DNA of 64,000 nucleotides from JAWKWH01 sp963669285 (GTDB lineage: Bacteria; Pseudomonadota; Alphaproteobacteria; Rhizobiales; Rhizobiaceae). Shown in pieces: positions 43,541 to 50,657 of this stretch (the first letter of the stretch is position 1; the number at the start of each line of letters is the position of its first letter). The DNA lies in the NCBI GenBank assembly GCA_963669285.2, contig CAXXSI010000022.1, forward strand, positions 831,348-895,347, given 5' to 3'. Below the pieces are notes generated by a model that ran no database searches, was not told the DNA's origin, and was given only the letters and a program-made list of their open reading frames with translations. The position numbers were made by a program, and so were the translations under genes.

Positions 43541-43821
43541 TGTTGTCTGCGCTCTTCGGTGCCCGCGTTGCCGGAAAATTCACGTCGCCGCTTGTGAAGG
43601 GGATAGCCATCCTTGCGATAGCGGGAATCGCGCTTGGCGGCACATACATAAAAGGCCGGTTTGATGGCAGGCACGCGTTGCTGCAGCAGCTGGCGGCCGA
43701 CCGGATCAAAATCTACCAGGACGGAAGGAAGATCGACGATGAAGTATTCGGTGCTGATGATCCTGCTCTTTGCGCCCTTCTTGGCGGGTGCGGCGTGCCA
43801 GACGACGCCGAAAGCAACTGA
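43540..43821 (+). CDS. i-spanin-like (Rz-like) inner-membrane protein
   Basis: 93 residues. One N-terminal transmembrane helix (GIAILAIAGIALGGTYI), then a periplasmic helical part. The Rz1-like gene is nested at its 3' end in another frame, a classical spanin arrangement. Its start overlaps the endolysin stop. Confidence 0.7.
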   Translation: MLSALFGARVAGKFTSPLVKGIAILAIAGIALGGTYIKGRFDGRHALLQQLAADRIKIYQDGRKIDDEVFGADDPALCALLGGCGVPDDAESN

Positions 43822-43957
43822 GCCTTGCGACCTGTTGGTCGCTATCAATCCAAAACCTGAAACCAACTCGTACCTGGTCGCGAACGACCGTGTAGCAGGC
43901 GTTGCGATCGCGCGCCATCGCGGCCGCTATCAGCGATATCAATGCAAGGAGAACTGA
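43739..43957 (+). CDS. o-spanin-like (Rz1-like) lipoprotein
   Basis: 72 residues. The signal peptide has a lipobox-like LAGAAC, so Cys19 would be lipidated, and the mature part is short with two further cysteines. It starts inside the Rz-like gene in a different frame and extends past its end. Together they would fuse inner and outer membranes at lysis. Confidence 0.65.
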   Translation: MKYSVLMILLFAPFLAGAACQTTPKATEPCDLLVAINPKPETNSYLVANDRVAGVAIARHRGRYQRYQCKEN

Positions 43958-43960
43958 GCC

Positions 43961-44275
43961 ATGACTATCGTCGTGTCATTTGTGAAGCCAGTAGTCACCG
44001 GCGTATCACCCGGTATTGGCATCGGAGAGATTCGCAAACGTGAAGACATCGCGTTGAACGGAACAACCACCACAACAGCCGAGGCTGGTGAATTCATCCT
44101 CGTCGGGAATGCCGAAGGTTCCATGGTGGTTATCGCCTTCGGATCAATACCAGATGCTGATCAAGCGACGGCAGATGACGACTCAAGTGCGGGTTTGTCA
44201 GTGCCGGCCGGGCAAAACAGCGAGCCCCTAGTCGCGAAGGCTGGCGACAAGGTCAACGCAAAGGCGGTCACGTAA
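43961..44275 (+). CDS. Small phage protein, unknown
   Basis: 104 residues, valine/threonine/alanine-rich, beta-like (MTIVVSFVKPVVTGVSPGIG, GTTTTTAEAGEFILVGNAEG). Lies between the spanins and a large structural protein, so a virion surface component is plausible. Confidence 0.55.
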   Translation: MTIVVSFVKPVVTGVSPGIGIGEIRKREDIALNGTTTTTAEAGEFILVGNAEGSMVVIAFGSIPDADQATADDDSSAGLSVPAGQNSEPLVAKAGDKVNAKAVT

Positions 44276-44277
44276 CA

Positions 44278-45423
44278 ATGCTCCAATTCGGAATGCGCCA
44301 ATTCGGATTTGGCAGGCGTCCTCGCGGTGGTGGTTTCAATCTGGCTCAACTCGCCAACGCTGTTGCCATCTACGAACCATGGGATCTCACCAGCCTATTC
44401 CAAGAGGTCACTGGTGAAACCCAGGTATCGGCGAATAACGATCCCTGCCATTTGATTCTTGATAAGAGCCAGATGGGCGGCAAGACGGGGGCTGCGTTTA
44501 GAGCGAGCCAGCCGGAGCTTGTGACAAACGGTGGGTTTGATACAGACTTAAGCGGGTGGACCCTTAGTCAAACTGCCACTGCTGGTGTTCCTACGTGGGA
44601 TGCTGGCTCAATGAAAATGAACTCCGATGGTACAGGCTTTTCAAGAGCGGACCAAGAACTCACAACTGTCGCGAATGTCCCGAATATCATTGAGGTGAAC
44701 ACATCAGGCGCTAACATACGTGTGAAGATTGGCGCTTCGCAAGGGGCGGGCACGTTCTACGATAATAGTGCAGTATCCGCAGGGGTAACTTACATTGTTG
44801 TAACCCCAACCGGAACAAGCACTTGGGTTCGATTTGAGGACGGCTCCGGAACAGCAAATTCAGTCCTTAGTGTTTCCTCCAAAGCCATCCCCGGCAATCA
44901 TTTTGCACTGCTCTCTGGCAACCCGCTCTATCAAACAGCAAGCGGCCTTCACTGGATATATGGCGATGGTGTTGATGATGCGCTTCAAGCGCTGTTCATA
45001 ATCTCGCAGCCATGGTGGCGGGTGAGTGCGATTGAGCAACTTTCGTGGACTGTAAACGAGCGGATATTTGGTGGAGGTAATGCAAATGCGGGCGTGCTTT
45101 ACCAGAAAACATCAACGCCGCTGCTTGGTCATTGGTCCGGTGCAGCCCTCGGAGCTGCCGACGAAGCGCCACTGACGACGCCAGTTGTCGTAGAAGAGTT
45201 TTTGAGTGGTGCATCGTCCACTATCGGCATTGACAACAACGCGCCAGTTACCGGCAATGCGGGGACGACCGTTCCAGGTGGCATTACGCTGTTTGCGTCG
45301 GATACGGGGGGCTTAATATCCAACGCCCGCTTCTACGGCGGGGCAATGGGTTCTGGTTCACTTCCATCAAACATCGCACAGGCAAAGGTCCTATTGGCCT
45401 CAAAGGCTGGCGTGGCCCTCTAA
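44278..45423 (+). CDS. Putative second tail fibre/tailspike-like structural protein
   Basis: 381 residues. QFGMRQFGFGRRPRGGGFNL at the N-terminus and TNGGFDTDLSGWTLSQT, a carbohydrate-binding-module-like sandwich, in the middle; LamG-like region after residue 230. These proteins occur at the end of tail operons in alphaproteobacterial phages and are thought to be appendages. Its stop overlaps the next ATG by one base. Confidence 0.6.
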   Translation: MLQFGMRQFGFGRRPRGGGFNLAQLANAVAIYEPWDLTSLFQEVTGETQVSANNDPCHLILDKSQMGGKTGAAFRASQPELVTNGGFDTDLSGWTLSQTATAGVPTWDAGSMKMNSDGTGFSRADQELTTVANVPNIIEVNTSGANIRVKIGASQGAGTFYDNSAVSAGVTYIVVTPTGTSTWVRFEDGSGTANSVLSVSSKAIPGNHFALLSGNPLYQTASGLHWIYGDGVDDALQALFIISQPWWRVSAIEQLSWTVNERIFGGGNANAGVLYQKTSTPLLGHWSGAALGAADEAPLTTPVVVEEFLSGASSTIGIDNNAPVTGNAGTTVPGGITLFASDTGGLISNARFYGGAMGSGSLPSNIAQAKVLLASKAGVAL

Positions 45424-45716
45424 TGCGTACTCTAACGCTTGCATTGAGTGCGGTGGCGTTCGCTTTCACCGGCACCACGGTTGCAACCGCAGGCCCCGCG
45501 CTGTGCGGCAAGCGGATCGAGCTGATCAAGGTTTTAAAGAACCGATACAACGAAGAGCGTGTCATGGTGGGGCTCTCGCAGAAGAGCACCGAGGCGTTTG
45601 AGGTCTTTGCGTCTGAACAAGGCACCTGGACCGTTTTGATGACCATGCGGACCGGGCTGACCTGCATCATGGCCAGCGGTCATTCATGGAAAGGCGTCCG
45701 GGGGAAGGGCACATGA
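45423..45716 (+). CDS. Small secreted protein
   Basis: 97 residues with a signal peptide (RTLTLALSAVAFAFTGTTVA cleaved near ATAG) and two cysteines (CGKR, LTCIMA). The mature part (IELIKVLKNRYNEERVMVGL) resembles a small exported rhizobial family of unknown role. It lies within the late operon, so it may act during lysis or after expression in the host. Confidence 0.6.
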   Translation: MRTLTLALSAVAFAFTGTTVATAGPALCGKRIELIKVLKNRYNEERVMVGLSQKSTEAFEVFASEQGTWTVLMTMRTGLTCIMASGHSWKGVRGKGT

Positions 45717-46024
45717 GCGAGCACGCGATAACAATTGGCGAGCTGGTAGCCTTCGGCTCGTTCTTGGTTTTGATCGTCAGCGCCGGCGCCGGCATGTGGT
45801 GGCGAATCCATGTCGCGATTGGAAAGGTGCGGGAACGCGTTGATGAAGTTCGAGGAAGGTCGGCGCATGAACTCGCCGAATTCAAGCTGCAGGTTGCCCA
45901 GCAATACGCAACGCATGATGCAATCCGAGAAGTCGAAGAGCGGGTTGTTGAAGCGATCGATCGATTGGGGGATCGTGTCGATAAATTTCTAGAGAGATCC
46001 ATTCGTTCGCCGCCAAAGGAATGA
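45713..46024 (+). CDS. Membrane-anchored coiled-coil protein (XhlA-like)
   Basis: 103 residues. One transmembrane helix near the N-terminus (ELVAFGSFLVLIVSAGAGMWW), then a long charged coiled coil. Hemolysin-XhlA-like proteins of this layout assist holins. Starts on the ATGA of the preceding stop and ends 31 bp before the terminator. Confidence 0.6.
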   Translation: MSEHAITIGELVAFGSFLVLIVSAGAGMWWRIHVAIGKVRERVDEVRGRSAHELAEFKLQVAQQYATHDAIREVEERVVEAIDRLGDRVDKFLERSIRSPPKE

Positions 46025-46055
46025 CGAATCCCCATTGCCCCGTGGGGCGCCTGAT

Positions 46056-46085
46056 GCCCGTTGCCGAAAGGTAGCGGGCTTTTTT
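46056..46085 (+). terminator. Rho-independent terminator of the late operon
   Basis: GCCCGTTGCC, GAAA tetraloop, GGTAGCGGGC (10-bp stem with two G-U pairs), then six T. It ends the rightward transcript of structural and lysis genes. Confidence 0.9.
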
Positions 46086-46097
46086 GTTTGGGAAGGT

Positions 46098-46107
46098 CCC
46101 TTCTATG
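46098..46107 (-). repeat. Stop/RBS module, copy a (partial)
   Basis: Minus strand CATAGAAGGG directly after the last leftward gene (its stop codon TAG is part of the motif). No gene follows it here; the cassette ends near the terminator. Confidence 0.6.
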
Positions 46108-46357
46108 CGCGTGGTTCAACGGATACTGCGACGACGCCGTAAACAGTTTCTGTCCACATTCGATCAGTGTGGTTCGGATCAAGTTGCCGCTGGCCATTCT
46201 TGTTGAGCTTGAACCGTACAATCTCGCCGGTGTCTTCATCTGCAGTTATGACTGATTTTTGTTCTACCCCATCCATGTGCACGACAACTTTCCCGCAGCT
46301 ATTTGCTCGGAGATAGTTCGCGAATCCTGGATCGTTTTCGTCAACTGAGTATCGCAA
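46103..46357 (-). CDS. Small right-arm phage protein, unknown
   Basis: 84 residues from TTG 46357, with AGAAGGG seven bases upstream from a module copy. Contains CGKVVVHMDGVEQKSVITAD and acidic regions; no family recognised. Confidence 0.6.
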   Translation of the reverse strand: MRYSVDENDPGFANYLRANSCGKVVVHMDGVEQKSVITADEDTGEIVRFKLNKNGQRQLDPNHTDRMWTETVYGVVAVSVEPRA

Positions 46358-46364
46358 CGATCAT

Positions 46365-46375
46365 CCCTTCTATGT
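46365..46375 (-). repeat. Stop/RBS module, copy b
   Basis: Minus strand ACATAGAAGGG: TAG is the stop of the 46370-46570 frame, and AGAAGG the ribosome-binding site of the next gene. Confidence 0.65.
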
Positions 46376-46570
46376 AGCCTCAAACAGCGGCAGTTCGGCC
46401 GGATTTTTGATTGCTGGTTCGCCACCGTATTCTCGCATCCACTTTGCCGGCACGACCGGTGTCTGCGATGCGTCACGTTTCCACTCAAAATGCTCGTAAA
46501 AAATATGGTTATAACCCAACTTTCTGTTCCAACGATTGCCCCAACGGCATGTACCTAAGAAAGCGTTCAT
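46370..46570 (-). CDS. Possible small right-arm protein
   Basis: 66 residues, tryptophan- and arginine-rich (GTCRWGNRWNRKLGYNHIFY). Its start lies inside the preceding gene in another frame (62-bp overlap). The ACATAGAAGG module at its stop supports it; the 5' end is uncertain. Confidence 0.45.
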   Translation of the reverse strand: MNAFLGTCRWGNRWNRKLGYNHIFYEHFEWKRDASQTPVVPAKWMREYGGEPAIKNPAELPLFEAT

Positions 46571-46910
46571 TTACTATTTTCGGATTATATTCATCTTCCA
46601 AAATCGAAATTATTTTTGGATTTTCAGTTTTATAACCATATCGGCGATTTATATATATATACGAATGCAAAATATTCATATTTGTAGATTTTTTTAGCAG
46701 TATATTGAACATTTTATCAAAGTGAAAAAAAGCTTGATTTCTGTTTACAAGCTCCCCTTCACATGCACCAATTAAGAATTCATATGGCCATGATTCGTAA
46801 TTGCCAATTGGTGCGTTTATCAATACATCTCTGGCATGCTCATATTCTTGAGAGTTTACCAATCTGTATGCCCGCTTAATTGCCAGGGTAATTTTGATTA
46901 TTCTAAGCAA
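46509..46910 (-). CDS. AT-rich gene, TPR-like or toxin-immunity-like small protein
   Basis: 133 residues, Ile/Tyr/Asn-rich. The DNA is visibly AT-richer than its neighbours, suggesting separate origin. Helical segments (AIKRAYRLVNSQEYEHARDV, FLIGACEGELVNRNQAFFHF) recall tetratricopeptide-like repeats. It follows a fragment that resembles a truncated effector tail, so an immunity protein is conceivable, but nothing proves it. Confidence 0.5.
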   Translation of the reverse strand: MLRIIKITLAIKRAYRLVNSQEYEHARDVLINAPIGNYESWPYEFLIGACEGELVNRNQAFFHFDKMFNILLKKSTNMNILHSYIYINRRYGYKTENPKIISILEDEYNPKIVNERFLRYMPLGQSLEQKVGL

Positions 46911-46921
46911 TGTGTTCAGAA

Positions 46922-47089
46922 TTACAAATCTCCTAGTAGATCATCGATAAACCCTATCGCATCTTTAATCGCATCAATAGTATCGTTTAATCCTCTAGCT
47001 GTGTCGCCTGGTGCACCGGGACCAGTTGCCGGGCGCCCTGGCTTAGACAATTGCTGTGTTGCTTCATCAGCTCTGGTTGTAACACGACC
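46922..47089 (-). pseudogene. 5'-truncated ORF remnant
   Basis: Open frame encoding TTRADEATQQLSKPGRPATG, PGAPGDTARGLND..., ending DDLLGDL. It looks like a genuine protein C-terminus but has no start codon: TAG interrupts the frame at 47090-47092, right after a module copy. Apparent remnant of a larger gene, possibly a polymorphic-toxin-like protein paired with the following AT-rich gene. Confidence 0.4.
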
Positions 47090-47095
47090 CTACGT

Positions 47096-47106
47096 CCCTT
47101 CTATGT
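47096..47106 (-). repeat. Stop/RBS module, copy c
   Basis: ACATAGAAGGG on the minus strand at the end of the 53-residue gene (TAG stop at 47101-47103). It would have supplied the ribosome-binding site of the truncated gene downstream. Confidence 0.65.
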
Positions 47107-47262
47107 ATCGAAATCTTCGTCGGTCATTTCACGCTTTGCATCGCAATGCTTGCAGACCATTACCGGCTCGCCGGTCTCTTCGTCGCAGTCGGGCATCCAG
47201 TGATGATCTAGACCTTCACAGATCGAGCAATGAATTTCACAAACCGTGGTCGCGTCCTGCAT
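47101..47262 (-). CDS. 53-residue zinc-finger-like protein
   Basis: Starts ATG 47262 with AAAGG ten bases upstream. Encodes MQDATTVCEIHCSICEGLDH... with CxxxCxxC, then CDEE and CKHCDAK: six cysteines, metal binding likely. It lies in line with the neighbours' orientation and module spacing. Function unknown. Confidence 0.6.
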   Translation of the reverse strand: MQDATTVCEIHCSICEGLDHHWMPDCDEETGEPVMVCKHCDAKREMTDEDFDT

Positions 47263-47274
47263 TGGTCATGCCTT

Positions 47275-47526
47275 TCATATATCGTCGCGCTCGGAGAACA
47301 TGCCGTAGAGACCCAGCCGTACCATCAGTCCGCGAATAGCATCTCGGCGTCCACGCTGTTCGTCTTCCGACGCTGGCAAGGTGGGTTTCAGTAGGTATTC
47401 CTCAACAGCCTTGTCAAGAATTCCACGAACATCGATTACACCAGGCCCGCAGTTCATCGTGCATTTGCCGTCAACGCAATCGTCACAAGGCCCGGCTCGA
47501 TAAGATCCACAGTGCTGGCAGTACAT
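47275..47526 (-). CDS. Small Cys-rich right-arm protein
   Basis: 83 residues from ATG 47526 (GAGAG upstream). N-terminal zinc-ribbon-like CQHCGSYRAGPCDDCVDG KCTMNCGPG, then a helical C-terminus. The preceding gene's TGA overlaps the ribosome-binding region. Confidence 0.65.
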   Translation of the reverse strand: MYCQHCGSYRAGPCDDCVDGKCTMNCGPGVIDVRGILDKAVEEYLLKPTLPASEDEQRGRRDAIRGLMVRLGLYGMFSERDDI

Positions 47527-47534
47527 GTTTTCTC

Positions 47535-47789
47535 TCAGTCGGCGGATGGAAAGTGCTTGTTCAGTTGGTCGCGTAATTCGAGCAATTCGGACTTTGCGAC
47601 ATCGATCGAGAGGTACATATCTGAACTCTCTTCGTGTTGCCGCCACTGCATGTCCGCTTCCTCGAATTGAAAGTAACCTGAGCCATTGGCATCACCGTGC
47701 CCGTCAGTTCGGATCGCGAGATGTCCACCTTCGAAAATGAAGTGTGTTGTCTGTGTGTGTTTTGGGCTGGCGCCTACGGCTTCCGGCAT
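47535..47789 (-). CDS. Small right-arm phage protein, unknown
   Basis: 84 residues from ATG 47789, eight bases after a module copy. Contains FIFEGGHLAIRTDGHGDANG and a C-terminal helix (KSELLELRDQLNKHF). No family recognised. Confidence 0.6.
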   Translation of the reverse strand: MPEAVGASPKHTQTTHFIFEGGHLAIRTDGHGDANGSGYFQFEEADMQWRQHEESSDMYLSIDVAKSELLELRDQLNKHFPSAD

Positions 47790-47797
47790 CGGTCATT

Positions 47798-47809
47798 CCT
47801 TCTATGTTA
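47798..47809 (-). repeat. Stop/RBS module, copy d
   Basis: Minus strand TAACATAGAAGG: here TAA is the natural stop of the upstream membrane protein (once its frame is repaired) and AGAAGG the ribosome-binding site of the 47789 gene. Confidence 0.7.
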
Positions 47810-48044
47810 GGCGCGCATCCACTTGAAGTGGTTGCGGCCATAAACGATCCAGAGCGGCGACATTCATGGGCAGCAAGCCCCATGACTGCGATGCGAAAAT
47901 CCAGACCAGCCAAAGCGCCTGATTTGCCAGCCCGATGAGCCATGCCCACCGTGTCTTGTTGCCGGCCAGAATGGTCATATAGATGGTGAGGACTGACACG
48001 CAGCCAAGGGCATGTAAAAGACAAGCTGATCGCGCATCTGGCAT
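47807..48044 (-). CDS. Small phage membrane protein, frame broken by one extra base
   Basis: Starts ATG 48044. The first frame gives two to three membrane helices (CVSVLTIYMTILAGN, WLIGLANQALWLVWIFA) and then an unlikely tail. Removing one base near 47855 restores MNVALWIVYGRNHFKWMRA with TAA at 47807-47809 as in related phage membrane proteins (78 residues). The restored stop coincides with module copy d. Frameshift probably a sequencing error. Confidence 0.65.
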
Positions 48045-48045
48045 T

Positions 48046-48057
48046 CCTTCTATGTTA
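48046..48057 (-). repeat. Stop/RBS module, copy e
   Basis: TAACATAGAAGG on the minus strand: TAA is the stop of the DUF5131 gene, AGAAGG precedes ATG 48044 by one base. Confidence 0.7.
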
Positions 48058-48819
48058 AGCGGCAAGCGGCGTCGGGTAGCCGTCATGAATGACGCCATCC
48101 AGTTCGCGGCCCTTGGCTTTGATTTCACGCTGGTTACGTCCCTCCCATTGCTTGAATAGGAAGGGCACTCCGCGCGCCTGGCATTGGTCTCTGATGTTGC
48201 GAAACCAGTCGTGATTGGCCGGGCGATAATTCACACCGCTTTCGCCACCCGTGATAATCCATGAGGGCATTATTTCGGGTGGTATATAACCAAGGTCGCC
48301 AACAAGCGGTTCGGCGCTCCAGAACGTGATTTTGGCTGGCAGATCGGCCAGCGCTTCACCGCGGCGCAGCATTTCTTCTCGGTTTTCCGTCGACGCGCCG
48401 ATCCAAACATTGGCCGGCCAGTCCGCCATCAGATCGGGATAAAGCTTAGCAACGTTTTGCGGTCGCTTGGTAAGCAGCAGCCAATCGAGATCCGTGCATT
48501 CTCGAATTAGTGTGACAAGATCGCGTCGCCACTGTGGTTCGATCGAGCGGTGGTTGTCGGCCATGTCGGCCAGGCTGGCACAAAAAACCCGCGGCCGTTC
48601 GGCTGATATGGCGGCAAACTTCTGCCAGCGGCGCGGGTTGCCCCACGTCTTGGTGCGGGTGCGAGCGGCGTGCGGTCCCCATCGAATTTCGCCTTTGTGA
48701 AGCCCGCGACGATCCCACGCTTCGGCATAGCAATGGTCACAAGCTGCGCTGACCTTGGTGCAGCCGATCCATGGATTGAACGTGTGCGTCGTCCACTCGA
48801 TGTTGCTGTTTTCGGCCAT
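48055..48819 (-). CDS. Phage Gp37/Gp68-like protein (DUF5131)
   Basis: 254 residues. IEWTTHTFNPWIGCTKVSAA then CDHCYAE is the family opening, with Cys20, Cys27 and Cys30 recalling a radical-SAM-like cluster site, and WLLLTKRPQNVAKL follows. The family is common in phages and its reaction is unknown. First gene of the leftward right-arm cassette, divergent from 48964. AAAGGA upstream of ATG 48819. Confidence 0.88.
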   Translation of the reverse strand: MAENSNIEWTTHTFNPWIGCTKVSAACDHCYAEAWDRRGLHKGEIRWGPHAARTRTKTWGNPRRWQKFAAISAERPRVFCASLADMADNHRSIEPQWRRDLVTLIRECTDLDWLLLTKRPQNVAKLYPDLMADWPANVWIGASTENREEMLRRGEALADLPAKITFWSAEPLVGDLGYIPPEIMPSWIITGGESGVNYRPANHDWFRNIRDQCQARGVPFLFKQWEGRNQREIKAKGRELDGVIHDGYPTPLAA

Positions 48820-48834
48820 GGCTGGTTCCTTTTG

Positions 48835-48942
48835 TTTTCAACACGCACTCCAACAAAACCTGTGTATGTTGTCAACTGATATGTTGAAAAATATTTGCTC
48901 TATCCGCTGAAAATTGTTAGCCTTTTGTTGACCTGTTGAAAA
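48835..48942. promoter_or_regulatory. Divergent regulatory region with three TGTTGAAAA elements
   Basis: TGTTGAAAA occurs inverted at 48835-48843 and direct at 48882-48890 and 48934-48942; GTTGTCAAC (48868-48876) adds a small palindrome. A regulator site for both divergent cassettes is inferred. Confidence 0.5.
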
Positions 48943-48956
48943 CTGCCGGTTTTATT
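48928..48956 (+). promoter_or_regulatory. Promoter of the rightward right-arm cassette
   Basis: TTGACC (48928-48933), 17 bp, TTTATT (48951-48956). The expected start (about 48963) is next to ATG 48964, so the mRNA would be leaderless, as for the early gene at 17582. One TGTTGAAAA element lies in the spacer. Confidence 0.65.
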
Positions 48957-48963
48957 CCGGCCC

Positions 48964-49467
48964 ATGGGACGCATTGGATATGGCTACAAACGCCGCGAGA
49001 GGGATTTTGACGGCTTGGAAATCGACAAGCTCTATCTCGATTATCCAGGCACGGATCGGATTGAAAGGCACGACGCGATCGCAGTCGCCGGTCGACCAGG
49101 TGATGTGCTTGTCTTGCTCGCGTCCGGTGATCTTGGCCGTGGCCGCGAGGTCGCCATGCTGAAAGACCAGATTACCAAAAAGGGCATGACGATTGAATTG
49201 GCTGAGCAAGAGAAGTCCGGACCTACGGCGCCGCCTGGGCGTCCCGCTTCATTCGAGCCGACCAAGGAACAACGAACGCGGTTGCGCAAGATGTGGGTCA
49301 ACAGCCCGTACTCGGCCGGGTACGTGTACGGCAAGCTGATCGAGATGGCAGACCGGATCGACAATGACGAAAACCGGAGTTGGGCGCGTAACTGGCTCAA
49401 CCATCATCTTGGTCGGCGAACCACAGTAAGGGAGTCACAATGGAAGATCGTGAATATCAGTTTTTGA
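48964..49467 (+). CDS. Resolvase-like phage protein
   Basis: 167 residues. RIGYGYKRRERDFDGLEIDK, DYPGTDRIERHDAIAVAGR and GDVLVLLASGDLGRGREVAM resemble the serine-recombinase N-terminal domain, but the usual catalytic Ser region is not evident, so it may not recombine DNA. The C-terminus (KEQRTRLRKMWVNSPYSAGY) is HTH-like. Possible regulator of the cassette. Confidence 0.7.
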   Translation: MGRIGYGYKRRERDFDGLEIDKLYLDYPGTDRIERHDAIAVAGRPGDVLVLLASGDLGRGREVAMLKDQITKKGMTIELAEQEKSGPTAPPGRPASFEPTKEQRTRLRKMWVNSPYSAGYVYGKLIEMADRIDNDENRSWARNWLNHHLGRRTTVRESQWKIVNISF

Positions 49468-49892
49468 TGAGTGAGTTCGAAGCTCTCCGTTCATCGATCG
49501 AAACTAGGTATAGCGTATGGGTGCGCTTGTGCGAGCATGCCGCACTTCTTTCGATCGCTGGTATTGTATTCCTCAAAACGACCGTGGAGCAGGTGCCGCC
49601 AATGTTTTGGCTCGCCATTGTTGGGCTGAATTTATGGGCCATATGGCTGCTCTTTCATCAGGAAAAAATCATCCGCGGCATCAAGGGTTTCTTGTCCGAG
49701 CGCGAGACACAGCTTTTCCTCAACGAATCTGATTTCACCGGTTGGCACTCAATCAATCGACAGAATGACGCTGGGCAACCAACTACGCTGGCACATTGTG
49801 TAATTACTCGAATTGTCCCAGCGCTTGCGGCGGCTTGGGCGGCCTATGAATTCATTTGGTCGCTTCATGAATGGGGCGCAGCGACACAATAG
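49440..49892 (+). CDS. Three-helix membrane protein, unknown
   Basis: 150 residues with transmembrane segments around residues 33-50 (AALLSIAGIVFLKTTVEQV), 53-71 (MFWLAIVGLNLWAIWLLF) and near residue 130 (ALAAAWAAYEFIW). Overlaps the preceding gene by 28 bp. Might be superinfection exclusion or holin-like; unproven. Confidence 0.65.
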   Translation: MEDREYQFLMSEFEALRSSIETRYSVWVRLCEHAALLSIAGIVFLKTTVEQVPPMFWLAIVGLNLWAIWLLFHQEKIIRGIKGFLSERETQLFLNESDFTGWHSINRQNDAGQPTTLAHCVITRIVPALAAAWAAYEFIWSLHEWGAATQ

Positions 49893-49901
49893 GAGTGCCG
49901 A

Positions 49902-50108
49902 GTGCGTAGCGATGACGGACTGAACAACGAAGCTGTCACCATCAAAATCGGTGACGCTATCCAATATGAAATCGGTCTGCTTTGCGAGCTGTCTCACGGC
50001 AATTGGGTTGCATATCACCGTGGCAAGCGTCTCGGTCAATTTGGCGACAAACCGTTCGCTTTGGATTGCATCTTGGCGTGCGAGGCGGGTGTGGTAACAG
50101 CAAAATAA
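49902..50108 (+). CDS. Small right-arm protein, unknown
   Basis: 68 residues from GTG 49902 with AATAGGAG upstream. Contains IGDAIQYEIGLLCELSHGNW. No family recognised. Same AATAGGAG spacer follows it. Confidence 0.6.
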   Translation: MRSDDGLNNEAVTIKIGDAIQYEIGLLCELSHGNWVAYHRGKRLGQFGDKPFALDCILACEAGVVTAK

Positions 50109-50121
50109 TAGGAGACAAGAT

Positions 50122-50556
50122 TTGAGCTCTGCTGAACAAGAGATTAGAAGGCGCGTGGCAGCGAGAATGGAGGCGGCGCTAGATCTAATGAGCATGGAAG
50201 CTTTTGGTTTAGCGCCTTCCAGCCAAGAGCAATCGCCCGAAACCACGTTGAACGTCAACGACATGCTCGATCAGATGCAGAAGTTTGTAAGAGAAGCGCG
50301 GCGAAATCAGATAATTTTTCGCGTCGACATGGCTCATCAGGGCGACATGATCAAACATGAAAATCCGACAGAAGGCACGACGATTGAACTGAACTTCGTC
50401 CAGGCGCAGCAGCTTCATCGCGAATGCCCGATCCGGCTTCACAAGGTTGTCGATGAGCATTGTGCGAATTTCGTACCAGCCACACAGTTTGATTGGTTTG
50501 TGCCGACAATCATTCCGCATCCACCATTCGATGTGGCTGAAGCCAACAACACATAA
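50122..50556 (+). CDS. Right-arm phage protein, unknown
   Basis: 144 residues from TTG 50122 with AATAGGAG upstream. N-terminal helix, then MAHQGDMIKHENPTEGTTIE, LNFVQAQQLHRECP. Ends in a third AATAGGAG spacer. Unknown function. Confidence 0.6.
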   Translation: MSSAEQEIRRRVAARMEAALDLMSMEAFGLAPSSQEQSPETTLNVNDMLDQMQKFVREARRNQIIFRVDMAHQGDMIKHENPTEGTTIELNFVQAQQLHRECPIRLHKVVDEHCANFVPATQFDWFVPTIIPHPPFDVAEANNT

Positions 50557-50599
50557 TAGGAGCGATCACTGGGTGTCGGATTCGATCTCGAATATTATT

Positions 50600-50628
50600 T
50601 TGACATTCATTACACTGAAAAGTAGTGT
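50600..50628 (+). promoter_or_regulatory. Promoter of the serine-protease gene
   Basis: TTGACA (50600-50605), 17 bp, TAGTGT (50623-50628). Predicted start ~50635, ahead of ATG 50658. An own promoter suggests independent expression in the lysogen. Confidence 0.65.
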
Positions 50629-50657
50629 GTACCCATCGACAATATACTTTTATTTGC

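Noticed and set aside
46250..48060. Possible CRISPR-like array (recurring ACATAGAAGG)
   Set aside because: The repeat is too short (10-12 bp), spacing is irregular (hundreds of bp), and coding genes lie between copies; it is a gene-joint motif.
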